Below are positions 1 through 7,352 of a stretch of 7,960 nucleotides of DNA, piece after piece. Made by a program: the position numbers and the translations under genes. This stretch comes from an uncultured Sphingosinicella sp. (GTDB lineage: Bacteria > Pseudomonadota > Alphaproteobacteria > Sphingomonadales > Sphingomonadaceae): assembly GCA_946886275.1 (NCBI GenBank), contig CAMPIH010000108.1:1-7960 (forward strand), given 5' to 3'. The notes under the pieces were generated by a model. It was given only the letters and a program-made list of their open reading frames with translations. It did not search any database and had not been told where the DNA came from. Each line of letters opens with the position of its first letter. Position 1 is the stretch's first letter.

Positions 1-137
1 TGGAATATCCTCTGACGCCAGAACGTCAGGTGGGGACCATATGTGCCGAACCAGGATCCGACCAGTGACAGCCCCCGAGGATGTCTTATCGCCTCAGGGA
101 TGTTCGCTAAAGCTCGTACCGGGCAGTACCCGTCGCT
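1..137 (-). ncRNA. ssrS: 6S RNA (possibly cut at its 3' end by the window edge)
   Basis: 6S RNA binds the housekeeping sigma-70 RNA polymerase holoenzyme by mimicking an open promoter and damps transcription in slow growth. Read on the minus strand, positions 97-84 give CCCTGAGGCGATAA, nearly the same as the conserved CCCTGAGCCGATA of E. coli 6S RNA. It is preceded by GCGAACAT, similar to the E. coli leader just before this segment. The conserved segment starts about 38 bases after the predicted 5' end, close to its place in E. coli. A hairpin (CTGACG at 29-24, CGTCAG at 17-12) lies near the 3' side and could be the small hairpin of the 3' half or part of a terminator. Position directly downstream of zapA on the same strand is the usual alphaproteobacterial arrangement, normally followed by a 5-formyltetrahydrofolate cyclo-ligase gene, which would lie outside the window. 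Both ends are estimates. I could not pair a convincing closing stem inside the window, so the 3' end may lie beyond position 1. A longer reading that starts near 160 is also possible, because GGGGAGACC there can pair with GGTCCCC at 39-33. Confidence 0.75.
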
Positions 138-140
138 CCC

Positions 141-169
141 TATTTAGGGTCTCCCCGCAAGGCTCGCAA
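141..169 (-). promoter_or_regulatory. candidate sigma-70 promoter of the 6S RNA
   Basis: On the minus strand a TTGCGA hexamer (169-164) is followed after exactly 17 bases by TAAATA (146-141), the spacing of a housekeeping sigma-70 promoter. Transcription would begin near 134-137, which puts the conserved 6S segment at the expected distance from the 5' end. The site lies in the short gap between the zapA stop and the RNA, so 6S could be made independently of the zauP-zapA transcript. The -10 box matches the consensus only moderately. The short inverted repeat CCCTA/TAGGG (138-149) overlaps it and may be chance. Confidence 0.45.
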
Positions 170-207
170 TGGGGCGTGCCGGGCCCAGTTCCTGTTCGAC
201 GACGCCC

Positions 208-525
208 TCAGGCGACGGTCTGCGCCTCGAGACGATCGGCGAGGTTCTCCACCCGCGCTGCCAGTCCTTCGAGCGCCTCGGCGACTTCCGGGTCAGGCTC
301 CGCTTCGGCCATGACCGTGCCGCCGCGCGCTTCCTTGAGATCGTCCGCGAGGAGCAAGGCGGCATAGAGCAGGTGACGCGCCTCGCTGAGGCTGCCGAGC
401 GCCTGGCCGGCGTCCTTTGCACGGCGATCGACCAGCGCCGCGACCGAATGCAGATGCGCCTCCTCGCCGTCGGCACAGGCGACATTGTAGCGTCGGCCGG
501 CAATCTCGATGTCGATATTGGCCAT
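208..525 (-). CDS. zapA: cell division protein ZapA
   Basis: ZapA is a small cytoplasmic protein that binds FtsZ and promotes bundling of Z-ring filaments. The 105-residue product starts MANIDIEIAGRRYNVAC, the beta-strand pattern typical of the ZapA head domain. It continues with a charged helix (residues about 20-45) and the SEARHLLYAALLLADDL segment (about 47-63), which matches the conserved core helix of the family. The C-terminal third (about 75-102), rich in E, A and L with heptad-like spacing, fits the dimerising coiled coil. The length is normal for alphaproteobacterial ZapA. The ATG at 525 is chosen because the fold begins there; a longer upstream reading in this frame would run through the neighbouring gene. 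An AGGACAGGG stretch (540-532) six bases upstream can serve as ribosome binding site. The start overlaps the stop of the upstream coiled-coil gene (TGATG), so translation is probably coupled. 6S RNA follows downstream. Confidence 0.9.
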   Translation of the reverse strand: MANIDIEIAGRRYNVACADGEEAHLHSVAALVDRRAKDAGQALGSLSEARHLLYAALLLADDLKEARGGTVMAEAEPDPEVAEALEGLAARVENLADRLEAQTVA

Positions 526-734
526 CAGTGACCCTGTCCTGACTCGAGCAAAATGTCGATCTGGCCGATCGCGCCATTGACCCGCTGGCGAAGCTGCTCG
601 TGGGCGGAGCGGAGCCGTTCCATCTCCTGATCGTCTCCGTCCGGAGCGCTGGCCGGCGTCGCGGCGGCGGCCTCGACACGCGCCAGAGCCCGCTCGATGC
701 GGCGAACGGCGGCGAGAGCGCGTTGATCGGCCAT
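525..734 (-). CDS. small coiled-coil protein upstream of ZapA (candidate ZauP, DUF4164-like)
   Basis: This 69-residue protein has an alanine- and arginine-rich N-terminal helix (residues 1-26), a short linker rich in A, P and D (about 27-35) and a second helix (about 36-65) with EMERLRSAHEQLRQRV, which looks like a coiled coil. No signal peptide or membrane segment is visible. Its stop shares one base with the zapA start, so the two are surely co-translated. In Caulobacter crescentus the coiled-coil protein ZauP is encoded just upstream of zapA and acts with it to focus the Z-ring. Position, size and coiled-coil character suggest this is the sphingomonad counterpart, but that rests on context and general character, not on a residue-level match I can verify. 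The ATG at 734 is the first in-frame ATG, and no strong ribosome binding site precedes it. Confidence 0.75.
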   Translation of the reverse strand: MADQRALAAVRRIERALARVEAAAATPASAPDGDDQEMERLRSAHEQLRQRVNGAIGQIDILLESGQGH

Positions 735-877
735 GGCGGCGGCATAGCATGGCTTCGGGCTACCGCAAATCCGCTAGAGTTGACGCCAACGCCCCCTCCG
801 ATAAAGGGACCCGCAGTGGGGCTCGGGCGAGTCCCGCGCGTGGCATCCGCCCGAACCATCCTGTTCAAGGGAAATAG
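735..877. promoter_or_regulatory. divergent intergenic region with candidate tkt promoter
   Basis: This 143-base gap separates the leftward zauP-zapA unit from the rightward carbon-metabolism cluster and should carry promoters for both. Rightward, TTGACG (780-785) is a near-consensus -35 box. A weak -10 such as TAAAGG (802-807) follows after 16 bases, giving a leader of roughly 60 bases before tkt. AAGGGA (867-872), five bases before the tkt ATG, is a good ribosome binding site. I did not find a convincing leftward promoter. A short imperfect GC hairpin (818-835) lies in the tkt leader and has no obvious role. Confidence 0.4.
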
Positions 878-2848
878 ATGGCCGTCGAACCGAACATGCT
901 TGCCAACGCGATCCGCGCCCTGGCGATGGATGCGGTCCAGGCGGCGAATTCCGGCCACCCCGGAATGCCGATGGGGATGGCCGATGCCGCGACGATCCTC
1001 TGGACCGAATATCTCAAGCACGATCCCGCCGCTCCGGACTGGCCGGACCGGGATCGGTTCGTCCTTTCCGCCGGCCATGGATCGATGCTCATCTATGCCC
1101 TGCTCCATCTCAGCGGCTATGCCCGGCCGACGATCGAGGACATCGCCAATTTTCGCCAGTTGAGCTCGCCCTGCGCCGGCCATCCCGAGAATTTCCTGCT
1201 CGATGCGGTCGAAGCGACGACGGGGCCGCTTGGGCAGGGCTTCGCGATGGCGGTCGGCATGGCGATCGCCGAGCGGCGGCTGAATTCCGACTTCGGCGAC
1301 GATCTGGTCGATCATCGCACCTGGGTGATCGCCGGTGACGGCTGCCTGATGGAAGGCATTAATCACGAGGCGGCAGGACTCGCCGGTCACCTCGGCCTCG
1401 GCCGGCTGAACGTGCTTTGGGACGACAATCGGATCACCATCGACGGCTCGACCGACCTGTCCACGTCCGAGGATATCGAGGCGCGCTACCGGGCCTATGG
1501 CTGGCACACGGTCCGCTGCGACGGCCATGACATGGAGGATGTCCGCCGGGCGCTCGACGAGGCGCTTGCCGACCACAGGCCATCGCTGATTGCCTGCCGG
1601 ACGATCATCGGCTTCGGCGCGCCCAACAAGCAAGGCACGGCGGCGACCCATGGCGCCGCTTTGGGGCCGGAAGAGGTCGCCGCGGCGCGCAAGCAGCTGG
1701 TTTGGGAGAATGAGCCGTTCGATCTCCCGACCGAGATTGTCGAGACGTGGCGCGAAGCGGGTCGCCGAAGCCAGGATGAGCATCGGCAATGGCGGACCCG
1801 GCTCGAGGCGAGCGCCGCCTCCGGCGAATTCCTCCGCCGGATGAGCGGCGCCCTTCCCGACGACTTTTCGCTTGAAGGCCACATCGCAGGCCTGATCGCC
1901 AAGCCGCAGAAGATCGCGACCCGAAAGGCCTCGGAACTGGCGCTCGATTCGATCAACGCCTTGCTTCCGGAGACGGTCGGGGGCTCGGCCGATCTCACCG
2001 GCTCCAACAACACGAAGAGCAAGGCTCAGCAGCCTTTCACCCGCGACGACCGCTCCGGAACCTATCTCTATTACGGGATCCGCGAGTTCGGCATGGCCGC
2101 GGCGATGAACGGAATGGCGCTTCATGGCGGAGTCATTCCCTATGGCGGCACCTTCCTGGTCTTCGCCGATTATTGCCGGCCCGCGATCCGCCTTTCCGCG
2201 CTTCAGCAGACCCGGGTGGTCTATGTGATGACCCACGATTCGATCGGGCTCGGCGAGGACGGTCCCACCCACCAGCCGATCGAGCATCTGATGAGCCTTC
2301 GATCGATCCCCAATCTCGACGTGCTCCGGCCCGCCGACTCGGTCGAGACGGCGGAATGCTGGGAACTGGCGCTCAAGCATGCCTCCGGACCGAGCCTTCT
2401 CGCCCTGAGCCGGCAGAACCTGCCGCAGCTGCGCACCACGGCCGCCGCCAACAATCTCTGCGCGCGCGGCGCCTACCGGCTCCACGAGGCGGCGACCAAC
2501 CGACAGGTGGTGATCCTCGCCACCGGCTCCGAAGTGCATGTCGCACTCGAAGTGGCGTCGAGCCTCGAAACCCACCGGATCGGCGTCGACGTCGTGTCGA
2601 TGCCGAGCTGGGCCCGCTTCGACGCCCAGGATTCGGCCTATCGCGACGACCTTCTCCCGGACGATTGCCTGCTCGTTTCGATCGAGGCGGGGACGTCGAT
2701 GGGCTGGGAACGCTATGTCGGCCGCCGCGGGCTTCGGATCGGCATCGATCGGTTCGGCGCTTCGGCGCCGGCAGAAGACCTTTTCAAGCGGTTCGGCTTC
2801 ACCGCCGACGCAATCGTGCCGCGCATCCTCGCGGCGCTCAAATCCTAA
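878..2848 (+). CDS. tkt: transketolase
   Basis: Transketolase moves two-carbon ketol units between sugar phosphates in the non-oxidative pentose phosphate pathway, using thiamine diphosphate (TPP) and a divalent metal in the cytoplasm. The 656-residue length is normal for the family. Visible landmarks are the N-terminal [11 protein letters not shown] (His27), [15 protein letters not shown] (His67), [13 protein letters not shown], and the TPP/metal motif GDGCLMEG starting at residue 153, followed about 30 residues later by the conserved Asn of WDDN. In the pyrimidine-binding domain, [13 protein letters not shown] carries the catalytic glutamate (Glu403). [14 protein letters not shown] (454-467) includes conserved His465. 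The C-terminal transketolase domain is present ([13 protein letters not shown], then [10 protein letters not shown]). The ATG start has an AAGGGA ribosome binding site five bases upstream. It is the first gene of the rightward cluster, 13 bases before gap. No Calvin-cycle gene is seen nearby, so a pentose phosphate role is the better reading. Confidence 0.97.
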   Translation: MAVEPNMLANAIRALAMDAVQAANSGHPGMPMGMADAATILWTEYLKHDPAAPDWPDRDRFVLSAGHGSMLIYALLHLSGYARPTIEDIANFRQLSSPCAGHPENFLLDAVEATTGPLGQGFAMAVGMAIAERRLNSDFGDDLVDHRTWVIAGDGCLMEGINHEAAGLAGHLGLGRLNVLWDDNRITIDGSTDLSTSEDIEARYRAYGWHTVRCDGHDMEDVRRALDEALADHRPSLIACRTIIGFGAPNKQGTAATHGAALGPEEVAAARKQLVWENEPFDLPTEIVETWREAGRRSQDEHRQWRTRLEASAASGEFLRRMSGALPDDFSLEGHIAGLIAKPQKIATRKASELALDSINALLPETVGGSADLTGSNNTKSKAQQPFTRDDRSGTYLYYGIREFGMAAAMNGMALHGGVIPYGGTFLVFADYCRPAIRLSALQQTRVVYVMTHDSIGLGEDGPTHQPIEHLMSLRSIPNLDVLRPADSVETAECWELALKHASGPSLLALSRQNLPQLRTTAAANNLCARGAYRLHEAATNRQVVILATGSEVHVALEVASSLETHRIGVDVVSMPSWARFDAQDSAYRDDLLPDDCLLVSIEAGTSMGWERYVGRRGLRIGIDRFGASAPAEDLFKRFGFTADAIVPRILAALKS

Positions 2849-2853
2849 GGAGA
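2846..2853 (+). promoter_or_regulatory. ribosome binding site of gap fused to the tkt stop codon
   Basis: The tkt stop TAA runs directly into the sequence AAGGAGA (2847-2853), a near-perfect Shine-Dalgarno site eight bases before the gap ATG. Ribosomes finishing tkt would sit on the gap start signal, favouring coupled translation. The site also decides the gap start, because the reading frame is open far upstream inside tkt. Confidence 0.8.
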
Positions 2854-2861
2854 TCAGCAAG

Positions 2862-3869
2862 ATGGCAACCAGAGTGGCGATCAATGGGTTCGGGCGGATC
2901 GGCCGCCTGGTGGCGCGAGCGATCCTCGAGAAGAAGGATTGCGGGCTGGAGCTCGTTGCGATCAACGACCTCGCCGACGCGGAATCCAACGCGCTCCTGT
3001 TCAAGCGGGACTCGGTCCATGGCGCCTATCCGGGCGAGGTCCGCGCCGACGGCAACGACCTGATCATCGACGGCCGCCGGGTGAAGGTCACGGCCGAGCG
3101 CGACCCCGCCAAGCTGCCCCATGGCGAAAATGGCGTCGAGCTCGCCCTGGAATGCACCGGATTCTTCGCGGATCGTGACAAAGCCGGTGCGCATCTGACT
3201 GCAGGAGCAAGGAAAGTTCTCATCTCCGCGCCTGCAAAAGGGGTCGACCTCACCGTCGTCTACGGAGTCAATCACGACAAGCTGACCGCTGGACACACGA
3301 TCGTCTCCAATGCATCCTGCACGACGAACTGCCTGGCGCCGGTCGCCAAGGTCCTGAACGAGGCCGTCGGCATCGAGCGCGGCCTGATGACGACGATCCA
3401 CGCTTATACCAACGACCAGAAGATCCTCGATCAGATCCACAGCGACAAGCGCCGCGCACGCGCCGCCGGAATGTCGATGATCCCGACCACCACCGGCGCC
3501 GCCCGAGCGGTCGGCGAAGTCCTCCCGGAGTTGAAGGGCAAGCTGGACGGATCGGCGGTTCGGGTTCCGACGCCGAACGTCAGCCTGGTGGACCTGACCT
3601 TCACGCCGGGTCGCGACACTTCGGTGGACGAAGTGAACGGCGCCCTTCGCGCCGCCTCGGAAGGCGCGCTCAAGGGAATCCTGGATTATTCCGAAGAGCC
3701 GCTCGTCTCGATCGACTATAACCACAATCCGGCGAGCTCGACGATCGACAGCCTCGAGACCGCGGTTCTGGAAGGCAAGCTCGTTCGGGTCGTCAGCTGG
3801 TACGACAATGAATGGGGCTTCTCGAACCGGATGGTCGACACGGCGGCGGCGATGGCCGCCCTGATCTGA
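2862..3869 (+). CDS. gap: type I glyceraldehyde-3-phosphate dehydrogenase
   Basis: This enzyme interconverts glyceraldehyde 3-phosphate and 1,3-bisphosphoglycerate with phosphate and NAD(P) in glycolysis and gluconeogenesis. The 335-residue protein begins with the Rossmann motif INGFGRIGR (residues 7-15). Asp36 in AINDLAD, after the second strand, is the residue usually linked with NAD preference over NADP. The catalytic motif [10 protein letters not shown] places the active-site cysteine at Cys153, with the partner histidine His180 in TIHAYTNDQ. The C-terminal signature [14 protein letters not shown] is intact. The ATG at 2862 is chosen because the fold starts there and a strong AAGGAGA site lies eight bases upstream; the longer open frame overlaps tkt and is not coding. 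Pgk follows after four bases, so the two enzymes of consecutive steps are made together. I see nothing truncated or unusual. Confidence 0.97.
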   Translation: MATRVAINGFGRIGRLVARAILEKKDCGLELVAINDLADAESNALLFKRDSVHGAYPGEVRADGNDLIIDGRRVKVTAERDPAKLPHGENGVELALECTGFFADRDKAGAHLTAGARKVLISAPAKGVDLTVVYGVNHDKLTAGHTIVSNASCTTNCLAPVAKVLNEAVGIERGLMTTIHAYTNDQKILDQIHSDKRRARAAGMSMIPTTTGAARAVGEVLPELKGKLDGSAVRVPTPNVSLVDLTFTPGRDTSVDEVNGALRAASEGALKGILDYSEEPLVSIDYNHNPASSTIDSLETAVLEGKLVRVVSWYDNEWGFSNRMVDTAAAMAALI

Positions 3870-3873
3870 CGCC

Positions 3874-5064
3874 ATGACATCATTCCGTACGCTCGACGAC
3901 CTCGGCGAGATCGAGGGGAAGCGGGTCCTCGTCCGGGTCGATCTCAACGTGCCGATGAAGGAAGGGAAGGTCAGCGACGACACTCGTCTTCGCGCGACCC
4001 TTCCGACCGTCACCGAGCTCGCCGACAAGGGCGCGATCGTCCTCCTGCTCGCCCATTTCGGCCGGCCCAAGTCGCCCGCCCCGGAATTTTCGCTGGCGCT
4101 CGTCACCAGGCCCTACGAGGCGGTGCTCGGCCGGCCGGTCCGCTTCATCGACTGGGAAGTGGACGAGGCCGCCATTGCCGACCTCCAGCCGGGCGACGTC
4201 GCGATCCTGGAGAATACGCGCTTCTTCGGCGGCGAGGAGAGGAATGACCCGGCGGTCGCCGATCGCTTCGCCCGGCTCGGCGACATCTACGTCAACGACG
4301 CCTTCTCCGCCGCTCACCGCGCCCACGCCTCGACAGAAGGCCTGGCGCACCGTTTGCCGGCCTTTGCCGGCCGGGCGATGCAGGCCGAGCTCGAGGCGCT
4401 GCAAAAAGCCCTCGGCAATCCTGAGCGGCCGGTGGCTGCGGTGGTCGGGGGGGCCAAGGTATCGACCAAGCTCGACGTGCTCAAACATCTCGTCACCAAG
4501 GTCGATCATCTGATCATCGGCGGCGGAATGGCCAATACCTTCCTCGCCGCGCGCGGGGTCGATGTCGGCCGAAGCCTCGCCGAACATGAGCTCGGCCAAA
4601 CCGCTCTCGAGATACTCGACGCGGCGGATCGGGCGAACTGCACCGTTCATCTGCCCTATGACGTCGTCGTCGCGAAGGCGTTCGAAGCGAACCCGCCATC
4701 ACTGCGCACCTGCAACGTCCATGAAGTGGCGCCCGACGAGATGATCCTCGATGTCGGCCCTGCGGCGGTCGAGGCCTTGGCGGACGCTTTGAAAACCTGT
4801 CACACGCTGGTCTGGAACGGCCCGCTTGGCGCCTTCGAGACGCCACCCTTCGATGCCGCCACAGTCGCCCTCGCCAGAACCGCCGCCGCACTCACCCAGA
4901 GTGGCGGTCTGGTCTCCGTCGCCGGCGGCGGCGACACCGTCGCTGCTCTCAACCATGCGGGCGTGGCTGACGATTTCACCTTCGTTTCCACCGCAGGCGG
5001 TGCGTTCCTCGAATGGATGGAAGGCAAGGACCTTCCCGGCGTCGAGGCGCTTCAGCAGCCGTGA
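3874..5064 (+). CDS. pgk: phosphoglycerate kinase
   Basis: Phosphoglycerate kinase transfers phosphate between 1,3-bisphosphoglycerate and ADP, the step after Gap. The 396-residue length is normal for bacteria. Visible motifs in order: RVDLNVPM (residues 21-28) and HFGRPK for substrate binding, LENTRFF with the following [23 protein letters not shown], the hinge-region [14 protein letters not shown] and [22 protein letters not shown] (from 314), the nucleotide-binding GGGDT (351-355) and the C-terminal [18 protein letters not shown]. Both Rossmann-like domains are complete. The ATG lies four bases after the gap stop and has no clear Shine-Dalgarno site, so it probably depends on translational coupling to gap. 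Its stop overlaps the GTG start of the next gene (GTGA). Confidence 0.97.
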   Translation: MTSFRTLDDLGEIEGKRVLVRVDLNVPMKEGKVSDDTRLRATLPTVTELADKGAIVLLLAHFGRPKSPAPEFSLALVTRPYEAVLGRPVRFIDWEVDEAAIADLQPGDVAILENTRFFGGEERNDPAVADRFARLGDIYVNDAFSAAHRAHASTEGLAHRLPAFAGRAMQAELEALQKALGNPERPVAAVVGGAKVSTKLDVLKHLVTKVDHLIIGGGMANTFLAARGVDVGRSLAEHELGQTALEILDAADRANCTVHLPYDVVVAKAFEANPPSLRTCNVHEVAPDEMILDVGPAAVEALADALKTCHTLVWNGPLGAFETPPFDAATVALARTAAALTQSGGLVSVAGGGDTVAALNHAGVADDFTFVSTAGGAFLEWMEGKDLPGVEALQQP

Positions 5065-5744
5065 GCGCAGCGGGTATCGGCGCCGGCCCGCAGGTGGTCG
5101 GACTTTTCGACACCCCGTTGATCGTCGATCAGATGCCCAATGCGGTCGACGTGAACCGCCGTCTGAAGGAAGTGATCCTCGCCCGGCAGGCGAATGATCC
5201 CGGGGTCCGCCTGTCGAACGTCTCCGGATGGCAATCGGCACCCGACATGCTGAAATGGGGTGGTCCCGCCGCCCAGGAGCTGCTGGCGAGGATCATCTTC
5301 CTCGTCGATTCCGTGACGGTGGACGTGAAATCGCCGGGTCAATCGCGCTACGGCTGGTATTCGACGATGTGGTCGAACGTCTCGCGGGCGGGTTCGTCCA
5401 ACCATTATCATTCACATCCGGGTGCCTATTGGTCCGCCGTCTATTATGTCGACGACGGCTATCAGGGTTCGACCGACCAGAATCTCGGCGGAGCGCTCGT
5501 GCTGAGCGATCCGCGTATGCCAACCATCGCCATGAACGCGCCCGATCTGCGTTTCCGTCGTCCTGGAGAGAAGCCGGAAGAATATGAAAAATTCCTCCGC
5601 CCGGCCAATGGTCGCCTGGTGATCTTCCCCTCCTGGCTTCTCCACGCCGTCCATCTCTTCAACGGTCCCGGGACCCGGATTTCGATCGCTGTGAACCTGA
5701 GCGCGATGTTGAAACCCTTCCTCGAAGTCCTCGAGGGACGGTGA
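5061..5744 (+). CDS. putative 2OG-Fe(II) oxygenase, TIGR02466-type
   Basis: The 227-residue product resembles the small putative 2-oxoglutarate/Fe(II)-dependent oxygenase family known as TIGR02466 (2OG-FeII_Oxy_5). Family members have no well-established substrate. The jelly-roll signature is visible as [18 protein letters not shown] (from residue 114; His115, His117, His119), then [10 protein letters not shown], and finally [17 protein letters not shown] (distal His195 or His198). RISIAVNLS follows, whose Arg206 would hold the 2-oxoglutarate carboxylate. The protein looks cytosolic, with no signal peptide or membrane segment. The start chosen is GTG at 5061, which overlaps the pgk stop as GTGA; the longer open frame from 5013 lies inside pgk and reads non-conserved sequence. 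No good ribosome binding site is seen, again pointing to coupling with pgk. Its place between pgk and fba suggests co-expression with glycolysis, but the target (protein, metabolite or other) is unknown. Confidence 0.85.
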   Translation: MSAAGIGAGPQVVGLFDTPLIVDQMPNAVDVNRRLKEVILARQANDPGVRLSNVSGWQSAPDMLKWGGPAAQELLARIIFLVDSVTVDVKSPGQSRYGWYSTMWSNVSRAGSSNHYHSHPGAYWSAVYYVDDGYQGSTDQNLGGALVLSDPRMPTIAMNAPDLRFRRPGEKPEEYEKFLRPANGRLVIFPSWLLHAVHLFNGPGTRISIAVNLSAMLKPFLEVLEGR

Positions 5745-5817
5745 AGGTCGAGTGCGCATGACATCGCCGCGCCGTACATATTCTTGAGCCTAATCAATGT
5801 AATAAAGGACTATCTTC
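5745..5817 (+). promoter_or_regulatory. intergenic leader of fba with ribosome binding site
   Basis: This 73-base gap is the only real break in the rightward cluster. Its second half (about 5775-5817) is distinctly AT-rich compared with the GC-rich genes around it. AAAGGA (5804-5809), eight bases before the fba ATG, is a clear ribosome binding site. The AT-rich stretch may hold an extra promoter for fba and the downstream genes; candidate boxes (TTGAGC at 5784-5789, TAATAA at 5800-5805) have poor spacing, so I do not assign one. No terminator hairpin with a T-run is visible here. Confidence 0.4.
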
Positions 5818-6711
5818 ATGCAGGAATCGGACATGATGGCAAAAATGGAAAGCGGCCGGGGATTCATCGCCGCGCTCGACCAGAGCGGCGGCTCCACGCC
5901 GAAGGCGCTCAAGGGCTATGGCATCGAGGAAGGCGCCTGGAACGACGACGAGGAGATGTTCGGCCTGATCCACCAGATGCGCTCCCGGATCATCACTTCC
6001 CCCGCCTTCAGCGGCGAGAAGGTCCTCGGAGCGATCCTGTTCGAGCGGACGATGGACGGCGAGATCGACGGCAAGCCGGTTCCCCAGGTGCTCAGGGAGC
6101 GCGGAGTTGTCCCATTCATCAAGATCGACAAGGGGCTGGAGGCCGAGGAGAACGGCGTCCAGCTGATGAAGCCGATGCCGGACCTGGCGATTCTTCTCGC
6201 TCATGCCAAGGCGCTCGGCGTGTTCGGCACCAAGGAGAGGTCGGTGATCAACCTCGCCAATCGCGATGGAATCGCGGCGGTCGTCGGCCAGCAGTTCGAA
6301 GTGGCTCGCCAGGTCCTCGACGCCGGCCTCGTCCCGATCATCGAGCCCGAGGTGAACATCAAGAGCCCTGAACGCGCCGAGGCGGACAGGATCCTGCTCG
6401 ACGAGCTCGTCAAGGCGCTCGACTCGCTCCCGGGGAACGAACGAGTCATGCTGAAGCTCAGCCTTCCGACCGAGCCCGGCCTGTTCGATCCGCTCGTCGA
6501 TCATCCGCGCGTGCTCCGGGTGGTCGCTCTGTCCGGCGGCTATTCACGCCCCGAAGCGTGTCGGGAGCTGGCGCGAAATCGTGGCATCATCGCCAGCTTC
6601 TCGCGCGCCTTGCTCGAGGACCTGCGCTACCAGATGAGCGACGAGGAATTCGACCGGGCGCTCGGCACGGCGATCGACGAGATCCACGCCGCCTCGACCA
6701 CGAAAGCCTGA
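5818..6711 (+). CDS. fba: class I fructose-bisphosphate aldolase
   Basis: This aldolase cleaves or forms fructose 1,6-bisphosphate from dihydroxyacetone phosphate and glyceraldehyde 3-phosphate by a Schiff-base mechanism without metal. The 297-residue protein matches the bacterial class I family: GFIAALDQSGGSTPKALK (Asp21), the FSGEKVLGAILFE segment, VVPFIKIDKGL (Lys102, Lys105), FGTKERSVINLAN, VPIIEPEVNI (Glu176, Glu178), VMLKLSLPT (Lys213, the likely Schiff-base lysine), LSGGYSRPEA and IASFSRALLEDLR. The length and motif order agree closely with the Staphylococcus enzyme as I remember it. The first ATG is preferred because AAAGGA lies eight bases upstream; other Met codons follow at residues 6, 7 and 10. 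It comes after pgk and the oxygenase, completing the set Tkt-Gap-Pgk-Fba. The next gene begins two bases after the stop. Confidence 0.96.
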   Translation: MQESDMMAKMESGRGFIAALDQSGGSTPKALKGYGIEEGAWNDDEEMFGLIHQMRSRIITSPAFSGEKVLGAILFERTMDGEIDGKPVPQVLRERGVVPFIKIDKGLEAEENGVQLMKPMPDLAILLAHAKALGVFGTKERSVINLANRDGIAAVVGQQFEVARQVLDAGLVPIIEPEVNIKSPERAEADRILLDELVKALDSLPGNERVMLKLSLPTEPGLFDPLVDHPRVLRVVALSGGYSRPEACRELARNRGIIASFSRALLEDLRYQMSDEEFDRALGTAIDEIHAASTTKA

Positions 6712-6713
6712 AC

Positions 6714-7352
6714 TTGGCGATCCTCAGCCGCTTTCTCGCCGCGCAATTCGCCCGGCCGAGCGGCTGGCTGGGGAGGCACCTGATCGGCCCCTGGCTCGAC
6801 CGGATCAGCGGGCCGATGAACGATCTCGCTCTGGCCGAGCTCGATCTTCAAAAAGCGGACGACGTCCTAGAGGTCGGGTTCGGCGGCGGTGCGCTGCTGG
6901 CGATGATCGCGGGGCGGACGACCGGACGGGTGTCCGGCGTCGACATCTCTCCACAGATGGTCGAGCGGGCCCGGAGGCGGTTTCGCCGGATGGAACGCGT
7001 CAGGCTGTTCCATGCGTCGGTCCAGAAGCTGCCCGTGGCGGACCGCAGCGTCGACAAGGCGTGCAGCGTCAACAATCTCTATTTCTGGCCAGACCCGGCG
7101 GGTGCGATCGGGGAGCTGGCGCGGGTCGTCCGCCCCGGCGGTGCCCTCTCGATCTGCTTCGAACCGCCCGAGGAGCTCAGCAAATGGCCTGGGCACCGGT
7201 TCGGCTTCCGACTCTTCGCCGAAGCGGAGGTGAAGGCGCTGATGGAGAAGGGGGGATTCGGCTCCGTTCGAAGGGCGCAAGGCCTTGGACGAAAGCCCGA
7301 TGTCTTTCTCTGTTTGACAGGAGAACGGGTGGCGGAGGATGCGGCGACATGA
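6714..7352 (+). CDS. class I SAM-dependent methyltransferase of unknown substrate
   Basis: The product (about 212 residues from a TTG start) has the Rossmann fold of class I S-adenosylmethionine methyltransferases. Motif I is VLEVGFGGGALL (glycines 55-59), followed by the acidic residue of GVDISPQM (Asp77) that would bind the ribose. VQKLPVADRSVDKACSVN corresponds to motif II/post-I, and ELARVVRPGGALSI is the motif III loop typical of UbiE/COQ5-like proteins. The N-terminal helix FARPSGWLGRHLIG is typical of many small unassigned methyltransferases of this group. No membrane segment is seen. The start is uncertain. TTG at 6714, two bases after the fba stop, keeps the N-terminal region and gives no overlap; GTG codons further upstream would lie within fba. 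There is no clear ribosome binding site, so coupling with fba is likely. Its end overlaps the thiE start (ATGA). The substrate cannot be told from the sequence. Confidence 0.85.
   Translation: MAILSRFLAAQFARPSGWLGRHLIGPWLDRISGPMNDLALAELDLQKADDVLEVGFGGGALLAMIAGRTTGRVSGVDISPQMVERARRRFRRMERVRLFHASVQKLPVADRSVDKACSVNNLYFWPDPAGAIGELARVVRPGGALSICFEPPEELSKWPGHRFGFRLFAEAEVKALMEKGGFGSVRRAQGLGRKPDVFLCLTGERVAEDAAT
7334..7339 (+). promoter_or_regulatory. ribosome binding site of thiE
   Basis: GGAGGA lies nine bases before the ATG at 7349, inside the end of the methyltransferase gene. It is one of the strongest Shine-Dalgarno sequences in the cluster and supports the ATGA-overlap start for thiE. Confidence 0.7.

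Noticed and set aside
138..149. CCCTA-TT-TAGGG inverted repeat as an operator or terminator
   Set aside because: Five-base arms with a two-base centre are easily due to chance, and it overlaps the better-supported -10 box of the 6S promoter.
41..531. Plus-strand open frames over the 6S RNA and zapA
   Set aside because: They overlap the 6S RNA and run antisense to zapA, with low-complexity R/S/A-rich translations and no convincing ribosome binding site.
818..835. Short GC hairpin in the tkt leader as a possible terminator or riboswitch
   Set aside because: The stem is short and imperfect, the loop is too small, there is no T-run and no recognisable riboswitch core. It is likely chance in GC-rich DNA.
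293..3004. A 903-codon open frame on the minus strand across zauP, tkt and the start of gap
   Set aside because: It lies opposite well-supported tkt and gap, has no recognisable domain, and is rich in R, G, A and D as expected from reading GC-rich codons backward. It is an artefact of codon-position GC bias.
2838..4106. A 422-codon minus-strand open frame opposite gap and the start of pgk
   Set aside because: Same cause: antisense of conserved genes with intact family motifs on the plus strand, and no domain of its own.
878..5064. Possible Calvin-cycle (cbb) operon because of the tkt-gap-pgk-fba order
   Set aside because: No RuBisCO, phosphoribulokinase, SBPase or CbbR is seen in the window, and the aldolase is the class I form. 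The set fits glycolysis/gluconeogenesis and the pentose phosphate pathway.
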